Origin: Dichotomocladium elegans
Taxonomy: Eukaryota > Mucoromycota > Mucoromycetes > Mucorales > Lichtheimiaceae
Assembly: GCA_025716815.1 (NCBI GenBank)
Contig: JAIXMN010000003.1
Span: 1,612,001-1,676,000 of the forward strand
Direction of reading: 5' to 3'
Length of the DNA: 64,000 nt
A model generated the notes under the pieces. That model had not been told where the DNA came from. It ran no database searches and worked only from the letters and a program-made list of their open reading frames with translations. A program made the translations under genes and the position numbers. Below, piece after piece: positions 20,922 through 31,829 of this stretch. How positions within the stretch are numbered: position 1 is the first letter of the stretch; each line of letters starts with the position of its first letter.

Positions 20922-22993
20922 TAATAGCAGACCTTAAATTCTATTGATGTTGCAAGGGAGTTAAGAAGCTTTTCTCCTGTACATGAGAAAGCTATATTAA
21001 TGTGAGATACAACTATACAGCTGCATATCAGACCATGAGAGGTGTAATATTGAGCTTAACATGATCTAAAACAGCTAACAGACATGATTGTGAAGAATAC
21101 ATGTGATGTTAGACCATAATACAAGTTGAGGAGCACTGGTAATTCCTTATTGATTTGATTTATGTAATATCTTTTCATGCGTTGGATGTCATAGTACCAA
21201 GTTTCCGCGCCTCAATAAACATTCATGACAAGACTGGAGATCGGAATACTTGGTGATGATGCGGCTTCAACTAGACTGGAACGGTCTGAGTAGCATTCTC
21301 TGTATGTAACTATGGCCGATCGTATGATTTGTCTATAAAGGACCTCAGGATATTAACGACGTACGATGAAAATAGGGATCAATTAAGAGTCATGGTTGTC
21401 GTAATCTTGCAGTTTTGTACTGTGAACGTATACCGGTTAGCTGTCCAAAAGCAATAGCTCAGAGTTTTTAGCAACATGATAAGCAAATACGGATCAGCCA
21501 GTCTCCGCTCTAAATCACGCTTGAGTACGATGGACGCTCTAGACAAATACGAAATAGCCAACAATAACTATGTCGGTATAGGTAATGGTGCTTATTTGGA
21601 AAGGCAAGAACATTTGCAAGCATACTCCTCCACTCTATTTGCCAGAACTGGAATTAGTTGAGCAATCCTGATCCATTTGTAAATGCAGGTTCTAATTAGA
21701 TCGCATAGTGATGATGGTGTTCATCCACTTAATTTGGCCAACGCACTATGACTTTCTTGGAGGCACCCGTCAGCATGGGCCAAGCAGAGAATTGTAGAAT
21801 CGTACTTACGGGTCGACTTCACCACATGACCCCTGATCCACGATTGTGTTACGTGGTACAATGATCATTTTACAAATTGTGGATGAAAACAGACCTAAAC
21901 AATACGTAAACTGGTGAAGATAACTACGCGGCATACATGCAGCTTAGCTATCTACAATGTCTTCAACCACATTGTCTGTTGGTTATTCACGTTTGGGGCC
22001 AATGCCAAATATTGAGGTCTGGACATCTTACACTATATGAAAAAGAAGCATATAGCACGACTGTCTTTGTATACAAAGTTCACGAGAGTTGTACATTCGT
22101 AGCAAAGAAATTACCAGTCTTTAGGAATTCATCCGCGTCTTATCATTGAGAAATATACTTATATCGAGCTTGAATGTTGCAGCCTACTTCAGAGGAATTG
22201 GTATTAATGTAAATGCCAGTAAGAATACGGATCCGATCTATTTTGTTACATCTGTCAAAGATGTTACCTTGTCTCAGCCTATGCTGCTCAATCCTTCGCG
22301 CGGTTTGGATGTATATATACCAAAGCAATTTCGCTGTAGCTGATGAATTCGTACACTATTTTATTATTTTCTTAACCTTCATCTTGTGAATCTTTTGCCG
22401 ATATTGGGCAACTCAATGAAGACTCAGAAGCGATTGTATGTATTTTTCATATGATTGTTGTGATTTGCAATATTTTCTGAACTACCTCTTTTCAATAAAA
22501 AGCATCATCTGTTTCAAATGCAAAGCAGCCGAAAATCTCTGTTACACTACATTTCCAGTTCTCTAATCCAAATCGTACCTCGGACCTTTGGAATTAGCAC
22601 AGGAAAAGGTATATATAGTAAATAAATTGCCACGATCTTAAATAGACCGCCTCCTTATCTGGGCTTCCTAACGCAAGCAAGCTGACCGTATTCGCTGCCA
22701 CTGCGTTGTTGTTAGCATAAAGATACGATTGTACTCATTACCGCATACGCGTGAAAGTGCGCCAACAGTGGCATGGATTGCTAGCAATATCAAGCTCACG
22801 TGAAATAAGGGGGGAAGATACCCTTGGTTGCTTTTTTCTGCAAAGACTGTTTTTATTTTTACTGCACTAAGGCGATTGCTCCGCTCCTGTCTCACGCAAC
22901 AATTTAATGATCTTGTGCGACAGCAGGCTTGGTTTTATCCTCTGCTTTCTTGATCTTCTAGTTCTCGCTCCTTTTCCTTTCTCACATCATACA
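20922..22993. other. AT-rich spacer before the first aspartyl protease
   Basis: Short frames (21476-21661, 21937-22149, 22146-22343) lack recognised motifs. The final 100 bases before 22994 are pyrimidine-rich, typical of a fungal promoter and leader. Confidence 0.4.
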
Positions 22994-24535
22994 ATGCTTT
23001 TTCTCAAAGTACTTGCGCTTGCTTTGTGCTTTGAATTATCCACCGCCGTACAGCCCATCAAGGCTCCTTTAAAACGACATCCGGAGCATCCGCTTGCCCC
23101 GCCTCGCTGTAGATCTCTGATCAGACGGCAACAGCAGAACGCGCCAAATACAAATACTTCTGCAGAGCAACAGCTTTATAACGCAAATCGCAAAGGATAT
23201 ACGGTGGAAGTTTACATAGGTACGCCACCTAAGGCGTTTGATATGATCATTGACACCGGCAGGTAAGGCAGTGGGGAGAGAGTCTGGGTGCTTTTCACAG
23301 CAGGAATTAAAGCGTCACGCCGCTTCCTGCTCAATAGTCCGACAGTTTGGCTCCCTGGAAAAGACTGTCCTGACGCGGTATGTCCAGGGGCTCGCTTTGA
23401 TCCTTCAAACTCGTCCTCATATAAAGCCGCCAACACGTCTTTCAGCATCCACTACAGTGCAGGAGGAGCAAATGGCACGTACGGCTCGGATACTATGGCC
23501 ATTGCCAATCTTTCAGTGACCGATCAGGTCTTCGGCCTTGCCAACTCTTCGTACGGCACGACCATAACCTACAACGGCACCGCTCGGACGCAGCACGGCG
23601 TACTTGGTCTCTCCTATCCGCACACTGGTGCCCCTGATGCGTACGCCGCCGACATTAACTTTGTTTTTAACCTTGCAAATCGCTCCATCATCAGCAATCC
23701 CATCTTCTCTATTTTTCTCGATAGCACATTCCAGGATGGCTATTCAGGCGAGATCACATTTGGAGGAATTGATGACAGCCGGCACAATGGTACTATTCAG
23801 TACGCACCCGTCATGCCTTACACGTCTCTATCACCCACCGCAACCAGCACATTAGCCCCGACAGGCTTTTATTTGTACTGGACGTTGGCAGGCACAGCTG
23901 TCAAAGCGTCCACCGGATACAGTACCGCACTTGTGGAGCCCACGGGTTTCGTTCTCGACTCGGGCACCACGTTTACTTATGTACCCATTGATGTAGCCCA
24001 AAACTTGGTCAACAGCATTGCTGGGATGAACGTTTCGGTTCGTGACCCGATCAACCACTTGTACATTGTGCCATGTAATCTCTCGAGCAGCGGCAAAACG
24101 GTGACTTTCTCTATCGCTTCGTCACTTGCAAGCCCGTCCGTAAATCCGTTGGAGATGACGATCGGCGTCAGAGAGTTGCTGGTGCCCCTGGATGCCGGCA
24201 CCCCCGAGGAGGCGACAACCTGCGGTTTCGGCATCACGTCTTTTGTCCACCCCAATCTCGCGAGTGTTTCGGCGAGCTACATTCTCGGCGAGACTGTTCT
24301 ACGATCGTTCTATACTGTTTATGATATTGGACAGAACAGGATCGGCTTAGCCCAGGCAAAGCTCTCTTCTCAAAAACCGAGCAGCGAACCAACTTCCTCC
24401 GCGAATGGAGTAACGCCTCAAGGGAATGTTGCCAACGCAGGGAAAAAACATGTGGTGGCCAATCCTTTCATGTTGTTCGTACCAGTGACACTCTTATGGG
24501 TCAGCAGTGTAGTAACACATCGCTCATTGTATTAG
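22994..24535 (+). CDS. Pepsin-type aspartyl protease, surface-linked or secreted (2 exons)
   Basis: Exon 1 is 22994-23262 and exon 2 is 23338-24535, separated by a 75-bp intron, giving 488 residues. The start at 22994 opens a signal peptide (MLFLKVLALALCFELS); the longer frame from 22907 does not. A propeptide follows, with basic sites (LKR, LIRR). The two catalytic Asp motifs are IIDTGSPTVWLP and FVLDSGTTFTYVP. GYTVEVYIGTPP precedes the first, as in family A1. The intron splits the Ser codon of D-T-G-S. The C-terminus has a Ser/Thr-rich linker and a hydrophobic tail (NPFMLFVPVTLLWVSSVV), compatible with a GPI signal or a membrane anchor, as in yapsins. It is a paralogue of 29142-30545. Confidence 0.93.
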
Positions 24536-24649
24536 CTCCATTCCCTTTCTGTCCTTTCTGTTATTAGTAATCCGCAACATCATCCTTTAATTTTAACGTC
24601 CCCATAGAATACTTTATCTTCAAAAATAAATTTCGTAACGGAAAGATGA

Positions 24650-24990
24650 CCGGAAACATACCCGTTAATCAACAGAAAGTATCAGCCCCCTTCTTACTCT
24701 TCAACTTACCCCGAAGGTAGCGAGGTGTACCATTGCGGTAACAATGGTGGAACAGGGAGGAAAGGAAGGAGTCGGAGCTGTTGAGCGTCGACCGCGGATG
24801 CGACGGTGGAAGAGGTTGGAGGAAGGAACGAGGAAGGACGACGACGAACCGACGCCAATACCAGCGGCAGAAGCAACGGAGGAAGCAGACGAAAACAAAA
24901 GTACCTCGACGAAGCCATGGTGGGAGACCTGCACGGGTGCAGCCAAACCACGGTCCCATCCAAAGCCCATATCCTCTCCTCTCGAGACAC
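24650..24990 (-). repeat. Dispersed element, copy F (partial)
   Basis: On the minus strand the 3' part GGTAAGTTGAAG...TTTCTGTTGATTAACGGG and the end ATTTATTTTTGAAGATAAAG match copy A. The GC-rich body is also related. The palindromic 5' end is missing, and the Tc1-like copy 2 starts right beside it. Confidence 0.55.
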
Positions 24991-25004
24991 TTGAGTTGAG
25001 CTGA

Positions 25005-26175
25005 TATCATATTCGACGGAGGATTCGGACTATTAGAAGTTGCAGAATGGAACAAACACATTTTGCTGGATTGAGTTCAGGCGAGTATGCTGGAAGATAA
25101 GCACATCGATATCCTCGACACTCGTTGTATTTAGAAGTATCGTCAGCCTCATGGATAGGTCCATTGTCCATTAAGAAATAATGACTCTTCATATGTTCAT
25201 ACTTATCCGTCTCGTCCATTGTAGCCTTACGTAATCGGAAATAATGTCCAGTTCCTCTGTTCGCAACTTCAGGTTGACCTGCACTCTTTCTTTTCTTGGA
25301 TGGTGGCTGCGGGAGTCTGAAGCTACATTTAATGATGCCTGACGCTGAGATTGCTCCCAAGCTTGTGGTTGTCTTTGCTTTTCCCTTTGATATTGTGACC
25401 GCTACAGGAGCCCCTTTATTGGACCATCTCACGCTACATTCATATTAATATTTAGTCCGGACTCATCAGGAAAAACGCAGTTTTTTTTTTTAAAAAAAAA
25501 AAGGTCGGCATCGGTCCTGTTCTATCTGCGCACCCAGTCAAGATGCTCTTGGATCTTCGCAGTCCTATTCCTATCTACAGGCTGAAACCGAGCCATCTTC
25601 AATGACAAGTTGCATTCATTTTTCATAAATCGAGGGAGTGTCATTTTAGATACTTTGAGACCCTCAAATCTCTGGAGCAGTTGCTCCATCCGCTACTCTG
25701 GGACAATGGATGGATTCTCGTCAACGAATTCTAAAATAACGCTCTCATGCTCTTCAATGAGAATACGCGAACGACCCCTCGCGTTAGATTTCTTTAAAAA
25801 TGCTGTGGGGGTCCTGATCGTAATGAAATATCCATGGCCGGCTGAATGAACATGGATTCCTGGCAGCTGATGCACTCAAGTCCTTCTCAATCATCATTTT
25901 GAAAAACCTGAGCTTGACTTGGTCAATGAACATATGTACTTGCACTTGATCCCCGCTTCTTTCATGCGAATATCTGTGTCCTTTCACTTAGGAATATGTG
26001 TGGTAGTAAGCACAGAGTTATCTTTGCAAGATATGCTACGCATATACTCTGTGCGAGAACGAACGGGTTTCAGAGAGTCCATTTCTTCATCAACAACATT
26101 GTCCATAGGTTCAGGACAGCCACGCTTATCAACAACATGACCTTGGCCGTCTTTGTAAAAAAATAGATTGCTCAT
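25005..26175 (-). pseudogene. Degenerate Tc1/mariner-type transposase (copy 2)
   Basis: The N-terminus is at 26175 (MSNLFFYKDGQGHVVD). It runs through the helix-turn-helix-like block ILIEEHESVILEFVDENPSI near 25700, then HYFLMDNGPIHEADD and CAYLPAYSPELNPA at 25060-25200, the regions around the second and third catalytic acids. Frames change at least twice, and a run of T/A at about 25480-25500 interrupts it. It is non-functional. Confidence 0.85.
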
Positions 26176-26455
26176 TTCAGAATGTAAAAATGTATAAAAG
26201 AGAAAGAGTCAAAAGGATGAATTTTATAGAGATGGATTTGACAAACGACATTTCTCCATATATACAATATTTTTCAAAATCAAAGTCGCACCGTGTCAGT
26301 TCTGGAAGTCGCAGGATCACAAAAATACAAATCGCATTTTGCCCAGAAATCTTTACGCGTGACGACAAATCGAATGTCACATGCATACACGGAGAGATGT
26401 CGTAAATGCATCCCATCCTTATGACTCTTTCTCTTTATAACTTTTACATTTTGAA

Positions 26456-26610
26456 ATGAGCAATCTATTTTTTTATGACGATGGCCAAGGTCATGTCGTC
26501 GATGAGCGTGACTGACCTGGATCTATGGACCATGTCATTGATGATGAGGAAATGTACTCACTTCAATCCGTTTGTTCTTATTACTGCCACGAACATTCTC
26601 AAGCGAAAGG
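26456..26610 (+). mobile_element. Truncated 5' end of another Tc1-like copy
   Basis: The + strand repeats the start of copy 2 (MSNLFFYDDGQGHVVDE) and then a stop; the sequence leaves the family near 26600. Together with copy 2 it makes a head-to-head arrangement (about 26050-26215 against 26400-26575). Confidence 0.7.
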
Positions 26611-26635
26611 ATACAGAAGCCCCCTTCCTTTGGAA

Positions 26636-26770
26636 GGCCGGTATGCTGTAAGTTAACGGGATTGGGGAAGGCGTAGTGTTTTCTGCTGACTAACAGCGTT
26701 TATTCATGGATGCAAATCTTTTTAATTCAATGCGACATTTATTTTTGAAAATAAAGTATACATGTGATAT
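26636..26770 (+). repeat. Dispersed element, copy B (3' end only)
   Basis: Shares GTAAGTTA, TTTTCTGCTGACTAACAG, CATGGATG and GACATTTATTTTTGAAAATA with the tail of copy A at 1498-1682. Confidence 0.65.
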
Positions 26771-26799
26771 TCAATTTGTCATCATGGGTATTCTGGGCA

Positions 26800-26870
26800 A
26801 ACCACGGTGTTATTTTTGTCATCCTACGACTTTAGAACTGGCAGGGTACGACTTTGATTTGGAAAATAGA
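26800..26870 (-). repeat. Tc1-family terminal repeat
   Basis: The reverse complement reads AAATCAAAGTCGTACCCTGC, then AGTTCTAAAGTCGTAGGATG. This is nearly the same as 26264-26330 and similar to 43355-43400. It probably ends the element that begins around 26260. Confidence 0.55.
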
Positions 26871-27739
26871 ATATATTTGACGAATACACTAAAGCTCGTT
26901 GTACAACATTCCCTCTTGTAAGAGGTAGAGGCATGACATATTCGTTTTGCACAAGGATGTTGTAAAACAGAGCTCGAGATATGATCATCCGGTCCGAAGA
27001 AGTACAGCATTAATCTTCTCTCCATACGCTTTGGATTGACCCTAATTCACTGTATCGGAGCGCATGCGAACCAGGATAAGGGAACAACTCCTGTACGCCA
27101 GATGCAAGCAAACTAAAAGAATATGGATGATGTACGCTTTAGAGCATCAGAGTGCTAATTGTTCTAACGGTTTTATGTACACGTGTGCACGATGTACACA
27201 TTTTTGCAAAGTTTTTTCGTACGGACCTTCCTCTCCGAGTAGTAGCTCTAGAAGTAGGGTACTGAAAAAAGACTGAGCGTTAACGCTATGGCTCGGATAT
27301 ATACTATCCTTTATGTTATTTCATATTCTCTTCATGTTACAGCTTTAAGAATAATCCTGATGCAGGACTTAGCCAGCTTATTACGTATGGTCATAGCTCG
27401 TTATCACTTGGCTAATACCAACAGTATCTTAGAACGCGCAGTCACCGTGTTTTCTTTCCGTGTTAATCTGCAAAACGATTGTCCGATGCTTGCACAGCAA
27501 TAGTTAGCGAAGTTTCATCGGAACTGACAAATAGACGAATTACATTGTTTCCATAAATTGGTTGTGCTACAGCGGGCGCGCACTGTACTCAGTGACCAAC
27601 GTTCAAAGGTAAACAATACGACCGATATCAGGCCCGCATTTCGGTGATGACAATGGACCACTGTGTACACCATTAAGCTATCACCGCGCTACAGTTATTA
27701 TACAGGCAAGAAACACAGGTGGCTCGGCCATCTGCACTT

Positions 27740-28110
27740 TATCTATTGTCATCTTCTTTCTACATTTGCTTCCCAAATCGCATAAGATATGCGACATTGT
27801 TGTATCCATAGATAAAAATGACGTTCATCAGCCATCTGAAAACAGCAACCCTTTCTCTACACACTTTAACTTACACTCAATAAGTCACTCGGGACCCTTG
27901 AGTTACGTATCCTGCGTAGCCCCGGAGATAATTGGGACGGAGAGACAGAAGAAAAATGCCAGCACGCCTGGAGAGATGCGACAACCAGAGCGCCAGGTGA
28001 GAGGACGGGGTGGGGCGGAGGTGGCAACAGAACGAAGAACCGGAAGGGGAACCAAAGGTCCCCTTTCGTCCATGACTCATCAAGTACGAATACGATTGCT
28101 CAATCTGCCA
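27740..28110 (-). repeat. Dispersed element, copy C
   Basis: On the minus strand, AGATTGAGCAATCG leads into TGATGAGTCATGGACGAAAG. A GC-rich body (TGTCTCTCCGTCCCAATTAT) and the tail GAGTGTAAGTTAAAGTGTGT follow, closely matching copy A. Confidence 0.6.
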
Positions 28111-28437
28111 AAGATTTTGTACCTTTTATCAAGTTTGGCCCAAGGATGGCTATTACGTACAGTAGTGTTAAATCCTTGCGTGTAGCTAACGGTCGACAAG
28201 TCGACATCCGTAATTTACTCATATTTATGTAGTTGTTATTATCTTCTTATGCATAGAAATCAACAATTCTCTTAGGCCGCAGTTACGTCCCAAAAGATGC
28301 GAACCATCGTCTAGATTAAGTAGTCATAGATGAGGGATTGTTCTCAGTCTACTTGTAGAAATGTAGAATGAGGTGTCCGGTGACCGTTTGTGTTCATACA
28401 ACGTAAATGGTCAATGCTCAAGTCGGATGCAGCTAGA

Positions 28438-28824
28438 TTAAGCACGTTGTGATAGGTTCCCACAGACCAATCCCTCCGCCCGGGTCAAGTCTCGAGTCAA
28501 AACTACATAAGACAGATCACAACGTCTAGCGATGGTAAAATCCAGTAGGTAAATGGTGTGTTCGCTGAAGTGGTTAAAGCGGAAGCGCTCATATGGTATA
28601 TTCATGTCATCGGAGACTACTTCGATACTATTGACGTAAGATATGATAAATATTGTACCACGAATTGCTCGGCAAAACATTTCCTTGAAGGGTCTCAAAA
28701 TGTCTTCAGGAACTTGTATCTTACTGACGCAAGGATATATCCAAAATCGGGTCATTGCATTCGTTGTAGGAACACTTCCTGTCGGGCAACGTTTCTGTTG
28801 ATATGTACTTGCATTGTCATACAT
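28438..28824 (-). other. Open frame of 128 codons, unknown
   Basis: It reads like plausible protein (VPEDILRPFKEMFCRAIRGT, later HFSEHTIYLLDFTIARRCDL), but has no recognised domain, no convincing introns and no clear neighbours. It could be a degraded gene fragment. The rest of 26870-29141 shows no gene; the last 80 bases are a pyrimidine-rich promoter for the next gene. Confidence 0.25.
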
Positions 28825-29141
28825 CGCTGAGGCTTAGCTAACCGGGATCCATCTGCATGAGAAGGTCCCGAAAATAGAGCCTGAGCTGAGGTTCCTTAAT
28901 CGGGCGTAGAAAGTGAAGAAGCGTGACCACGGTCGATGACGGCATAGCATTGTTTTTTTTTGCCAAGAAAATACAAGACGGACGGGAGAAGAATTACCAT
29001 ATAAATCGTCATCCATTCGAACAGAATTATCGCAACCGTCGCACAACAAAACAAACGCAGAAAAAGAAATAAGAGCCTTGTTTCTCTTTTCTTCCCCTTT
29101 TATCCGCTTTTCTCTTAACACACCTTCGTGCTCACTTTACT

Positions 29142-30545
29142 ATGCACATATCTACTTCCTCCTTGCTACTCTCTACCTTGGCCGCCCTGACCTTGACCGA
29201 CACGCGTACTGCTGTATCAGCTAATCCCATCGATGTCACGTCTATAATCCGAGTACCACTGAAACGACAAACGCTTCCGCAACAGGTGCGCTCACCTATC
29301 GATAAACGGGATTCATATACCACACCAATTTATAATTACGAAGCAGTAGTGTACATGGTGCAAGTCGATATTGGCACGCCCGCGCAAAACTTCACGGTAG
29401 TGGTCGACACAGGAAGTGCCGATTTATGGGTGCCCTCGACGGATTGCCCGGCAACCGACTGCCCGTATACGCTGTTCAATCCGAATGAATCATCTACGTA
29501 CAAGAGCCTCGGCGAGTCATTCACAATCCAATATGCAATTGGCAGCGCGAAAGGCACTTACGGATCTGACTCAGTCTCTATTGGCGGCGTCAGTGTCCAG
29601 AATCAACAGTTTGGCCTGGCTTCGGCTACCAGTGACTTCTACCAGCCCACTGACCCGCGGGCATCCATTCACGCAAACGGCATCCTGGGACTGGGTTACC
29701 CTTCTCTGACAGTGGCTGCGGGGTCCAACAGGGCCTACAATCCCTTTATTTTCAATCTTGTCGCCCAAAAACTTATTTCGCAACCTGTCTTTTCCATTTA
29801 TATGAATAGCGCAGATGCCACCGGCTGGTCAGGTGAGCTTATTCTCGGAGGTGTCGATGGCTCGAAGCATTCAGGGGAAATCATTACGCTTCCCAATGCG
29901 CCTGACGTATACTCAAGCGGCGGGCGAAAAACATCAGTCTACCAACATTGGTCTCTATATGGTCAGGGGGTAGGCGTAGTCAACCCGGTATCCAATACCA
30001 CGAGCTCCAACATGACTTTTGACAAGACATACAACTTCATTCTCGACACCGGGTCATCATTCTCGTACTTTCCTGCTGATATCGTCCAGACTCTGGTCTC
30101 TGCACTTGTTGGTGCAGATAATTTCGAGGTGTCTTCGGGTAATATCGTCGTAAACTGTCAGGCTGCCGCTACCTCCAATGCAGGCCTCCAACTCCACGTC
30201 AGCCAGTCCTCAGATGTGTCCAGCAGCCCCGTTACCATTATCATTCCCGCTTCGTCGTTCATTGTTCAACAGGCAGGAAATTCGTGTCTGTACGGCATTG
30301 CACCATACCCAGCGACTTCTGGTAGCAGCAACCCGGTCTATTTATTTGGTGATTCGATCTTGCGCAATATATATGTTGTCTTTGATGTTAGCGCAAATAC
30401 CATCGGCATCGCACCTGCAACAAACGGAGATGCGACTATAAACGGTATTGGTTCTAACACCTCCGTGGCAGTATCCTCATTTTCAGGATCTTTTGTCTTG
30501 CTGGTAATATCGGTTATAACGGCCACGTTCATCCACGCTGTGTAA
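29142..30545 (+). CDS. Pepsin-type aspartyl protease, probably GPI-anchored (single exon)
   Basis: 467 residues, uninterrupted. A signal peptide (MHISTSSLLLSTLAALTLTD) is followed by a propeptide with KR sites (PLKR, DKR). The catalytic motifs are VVDTGSADLWVP and FILDTGSSFSYFP. YNYEAVVYMVQVDIGTPAQN before the first and GILGLGYPSLT in the middle are standard A1 features. The C-terminus has a small-residue stretch, then the hydrophobic tail GSFVLLVISVITATFIHA with no basic end, a good GPI signal. Endoproteolysis at the cell surface is the expected role. It is about 4.6 kb from the two-exon paralogue at 22994, with similar layout but no intron at D-T-G-S. Confidence 0.94.
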   Translation: MHISTSSLLLSTLAALTLTDTRTAVSANPIDVTSIIRVPLKRQTLPQQVRSPIDKRDSYTTPIYNYEAVVYMVQVDIGTPAQNFTVVVDTGSADLWVPSTDCPATDCPYTLFNPNESSTYKSLGESFTIQYAIGSAKGTYGSDSVSIGGVSVQNQQFGLASATSDFYQPTDPRASIHANGILGLGYPSLTVAAGSNRAYNPFIFNLVAQKLISQPVFSIYMNSADATGWSGELILGGVDGSKHSGEIITLPNAPDVYSSGGRKTSVYQHWSLYGQGVGVVNPVSNTTSSNMTFDKTYNFILDTGSSFSYFPADIVQTLVSALVGADNFEVSSGNIVVNCQAAATSNAGLQLHVSQSSDVSSSPVTIIIPASSFIVQQAGNSCLYGIAPYPATSGSSNPVYLFGDSILRNIYVVFDVSANTIGIAPATNGDATINGIGSNTSVAVSSFSGSFVLLVISVITATFIHAV

Positions 30546-30787
30546 TCTTCTCTGCAGCGTAATATTATCATACCATTGTTAATTTTGTATCAAGAACCAA
30601 ACCATTAAAAAGGCTGATGGAGAGTAGATAATCAAAAAGAGCAAAAGCCGAGCATGGAATACTTGCTGTGTGATTATGTTGTAATACGATCGCTATTGTT
30701 CGTCAAGTGAACTGAAATGACTGTCAAAGGGTGATAGTAATTTTATTGGACCGAACTTCACAATGGCAGGGGAAGGATGAGAGCAGT

Positions 30788-31241
30788 TTAGTCAAAGAGA
30801 CCTAAAGAAAGACGAGAGCATTAGCGAAGAGGCGTTGTGATTTCAGCAATGTGTATCCTAACTTACCGAAGCCCATGTCATCATCGGATTCCTCCTTCTC
30901 CTCTTCCTTCTTCTCCTCCTCGACGGCAGCCTCAGCGGCGGCACCGGTGGCGGCACCACCGGCAGCGGCAACACCACCGGCAGCGGAAGGAGCGCCGACG
31001 TTGAAGACGAGCTCCTTAATATCCTGACCCTCAAGGGCCTTGGCGTACAAAGAGTACCAGATAGGCTCAATTTCGGTGAAGCCGGCAGCCTTGGTAAGGG
31101 ACTGAAGCTTGTCGGCCTGTTTGGAAGTGAAAATGAGTTCATTGGCAAACCAAAGTAGTTGGTGAAGGGATTTACCGAGATTTCGACGTTGTCATCCTTG
31201 AGGATGAGGGCGGCGTAGACGATGGCAAGTTCCGCAGACAT
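30788..31241 (-). CDS. RPP1: 60S acidic ribosomal protein P1 (3 exons)
   Basis: Exons are 31176-31241, 30867-31116 and 30788-30801, giving 109 residues. It starts [20 protein letters not shown], then has the Ala/Gly-rich hinge and the acidic end [16 protein letters not shown]. The last four residues come from a 14-bp third exon that is only seen after splicing the 65-bp intron. P1 pairs with P2 on the ribosomal stalk and recruits elongation factors. The length is normal for the family. Confidence 0.96.
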
Positions 31242-31829
31242 GCTAACAAATGATTAAGTCGACCTGGTATGACGGATAGACGGATGGATGGATAGGATAC
31301 ATTACGTTTGCTATATGGACAAAGAGAGGGAGTGAGCAATGCCGTACCCCGCTTACTCACCAACAAAGGTACCACGCCGGCGCCTCCACCCCCCCTCTCG
31401 CGCCATGTGCCCGATGCTCAGAAAGGCGGAGTATGAATGCAACGAACTGCTGTGATCGCACTTTCGAGGCGGCCCTCCCATGAGCAATGAAGCATGTGAG
31501 CAGAAATCCACAGAGATCTCATGCTGCGGCTGAGCACTGGAGGCATGCACGATTACCAAGAATGTAGGTAAGTTTCTCTTGGAGAAAGAAGCACAAGACC
31601 ATTCTCCAAAAGTGATTAATCGATTTGCTACCAGCCACGTTCAAGGTTACACAGTATCCTGGAAAATCGCCACCTTTTTGTTGTGCATGCACGAAAAATG
31701 CCAAGAATTGGTTTCGCCCCCCTTTCTATTTTTGCTCACCCATCCACACTTCTGTCTTCCCCGCCCTTTTTCTTATAAAACACTTCTTGGCATCTCGTTG
31801 TTTTGTCTTTATATTTTCCCTTCATTCCT
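31242..31829. other. Divergent promoter region between RPP1 and PacC
   Basis: 588 bp between two divergently transcribed genes. It contains CT-rich stretches and a TATA-like TATAAAA at 31774-31780, about 50 bp before the PacC ATG. Nothing else is recognised. Confidence 0.4.
31774..31780 (+). promoter_or_regulatory. TATA-like box of the PacC gene
   Basis: TATAAAA lies 50 bp upstream of the start codon, followed by T/C-rich leader sequence. Position and sequence fit a core promoter; not proven. Confidence 0.35.
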
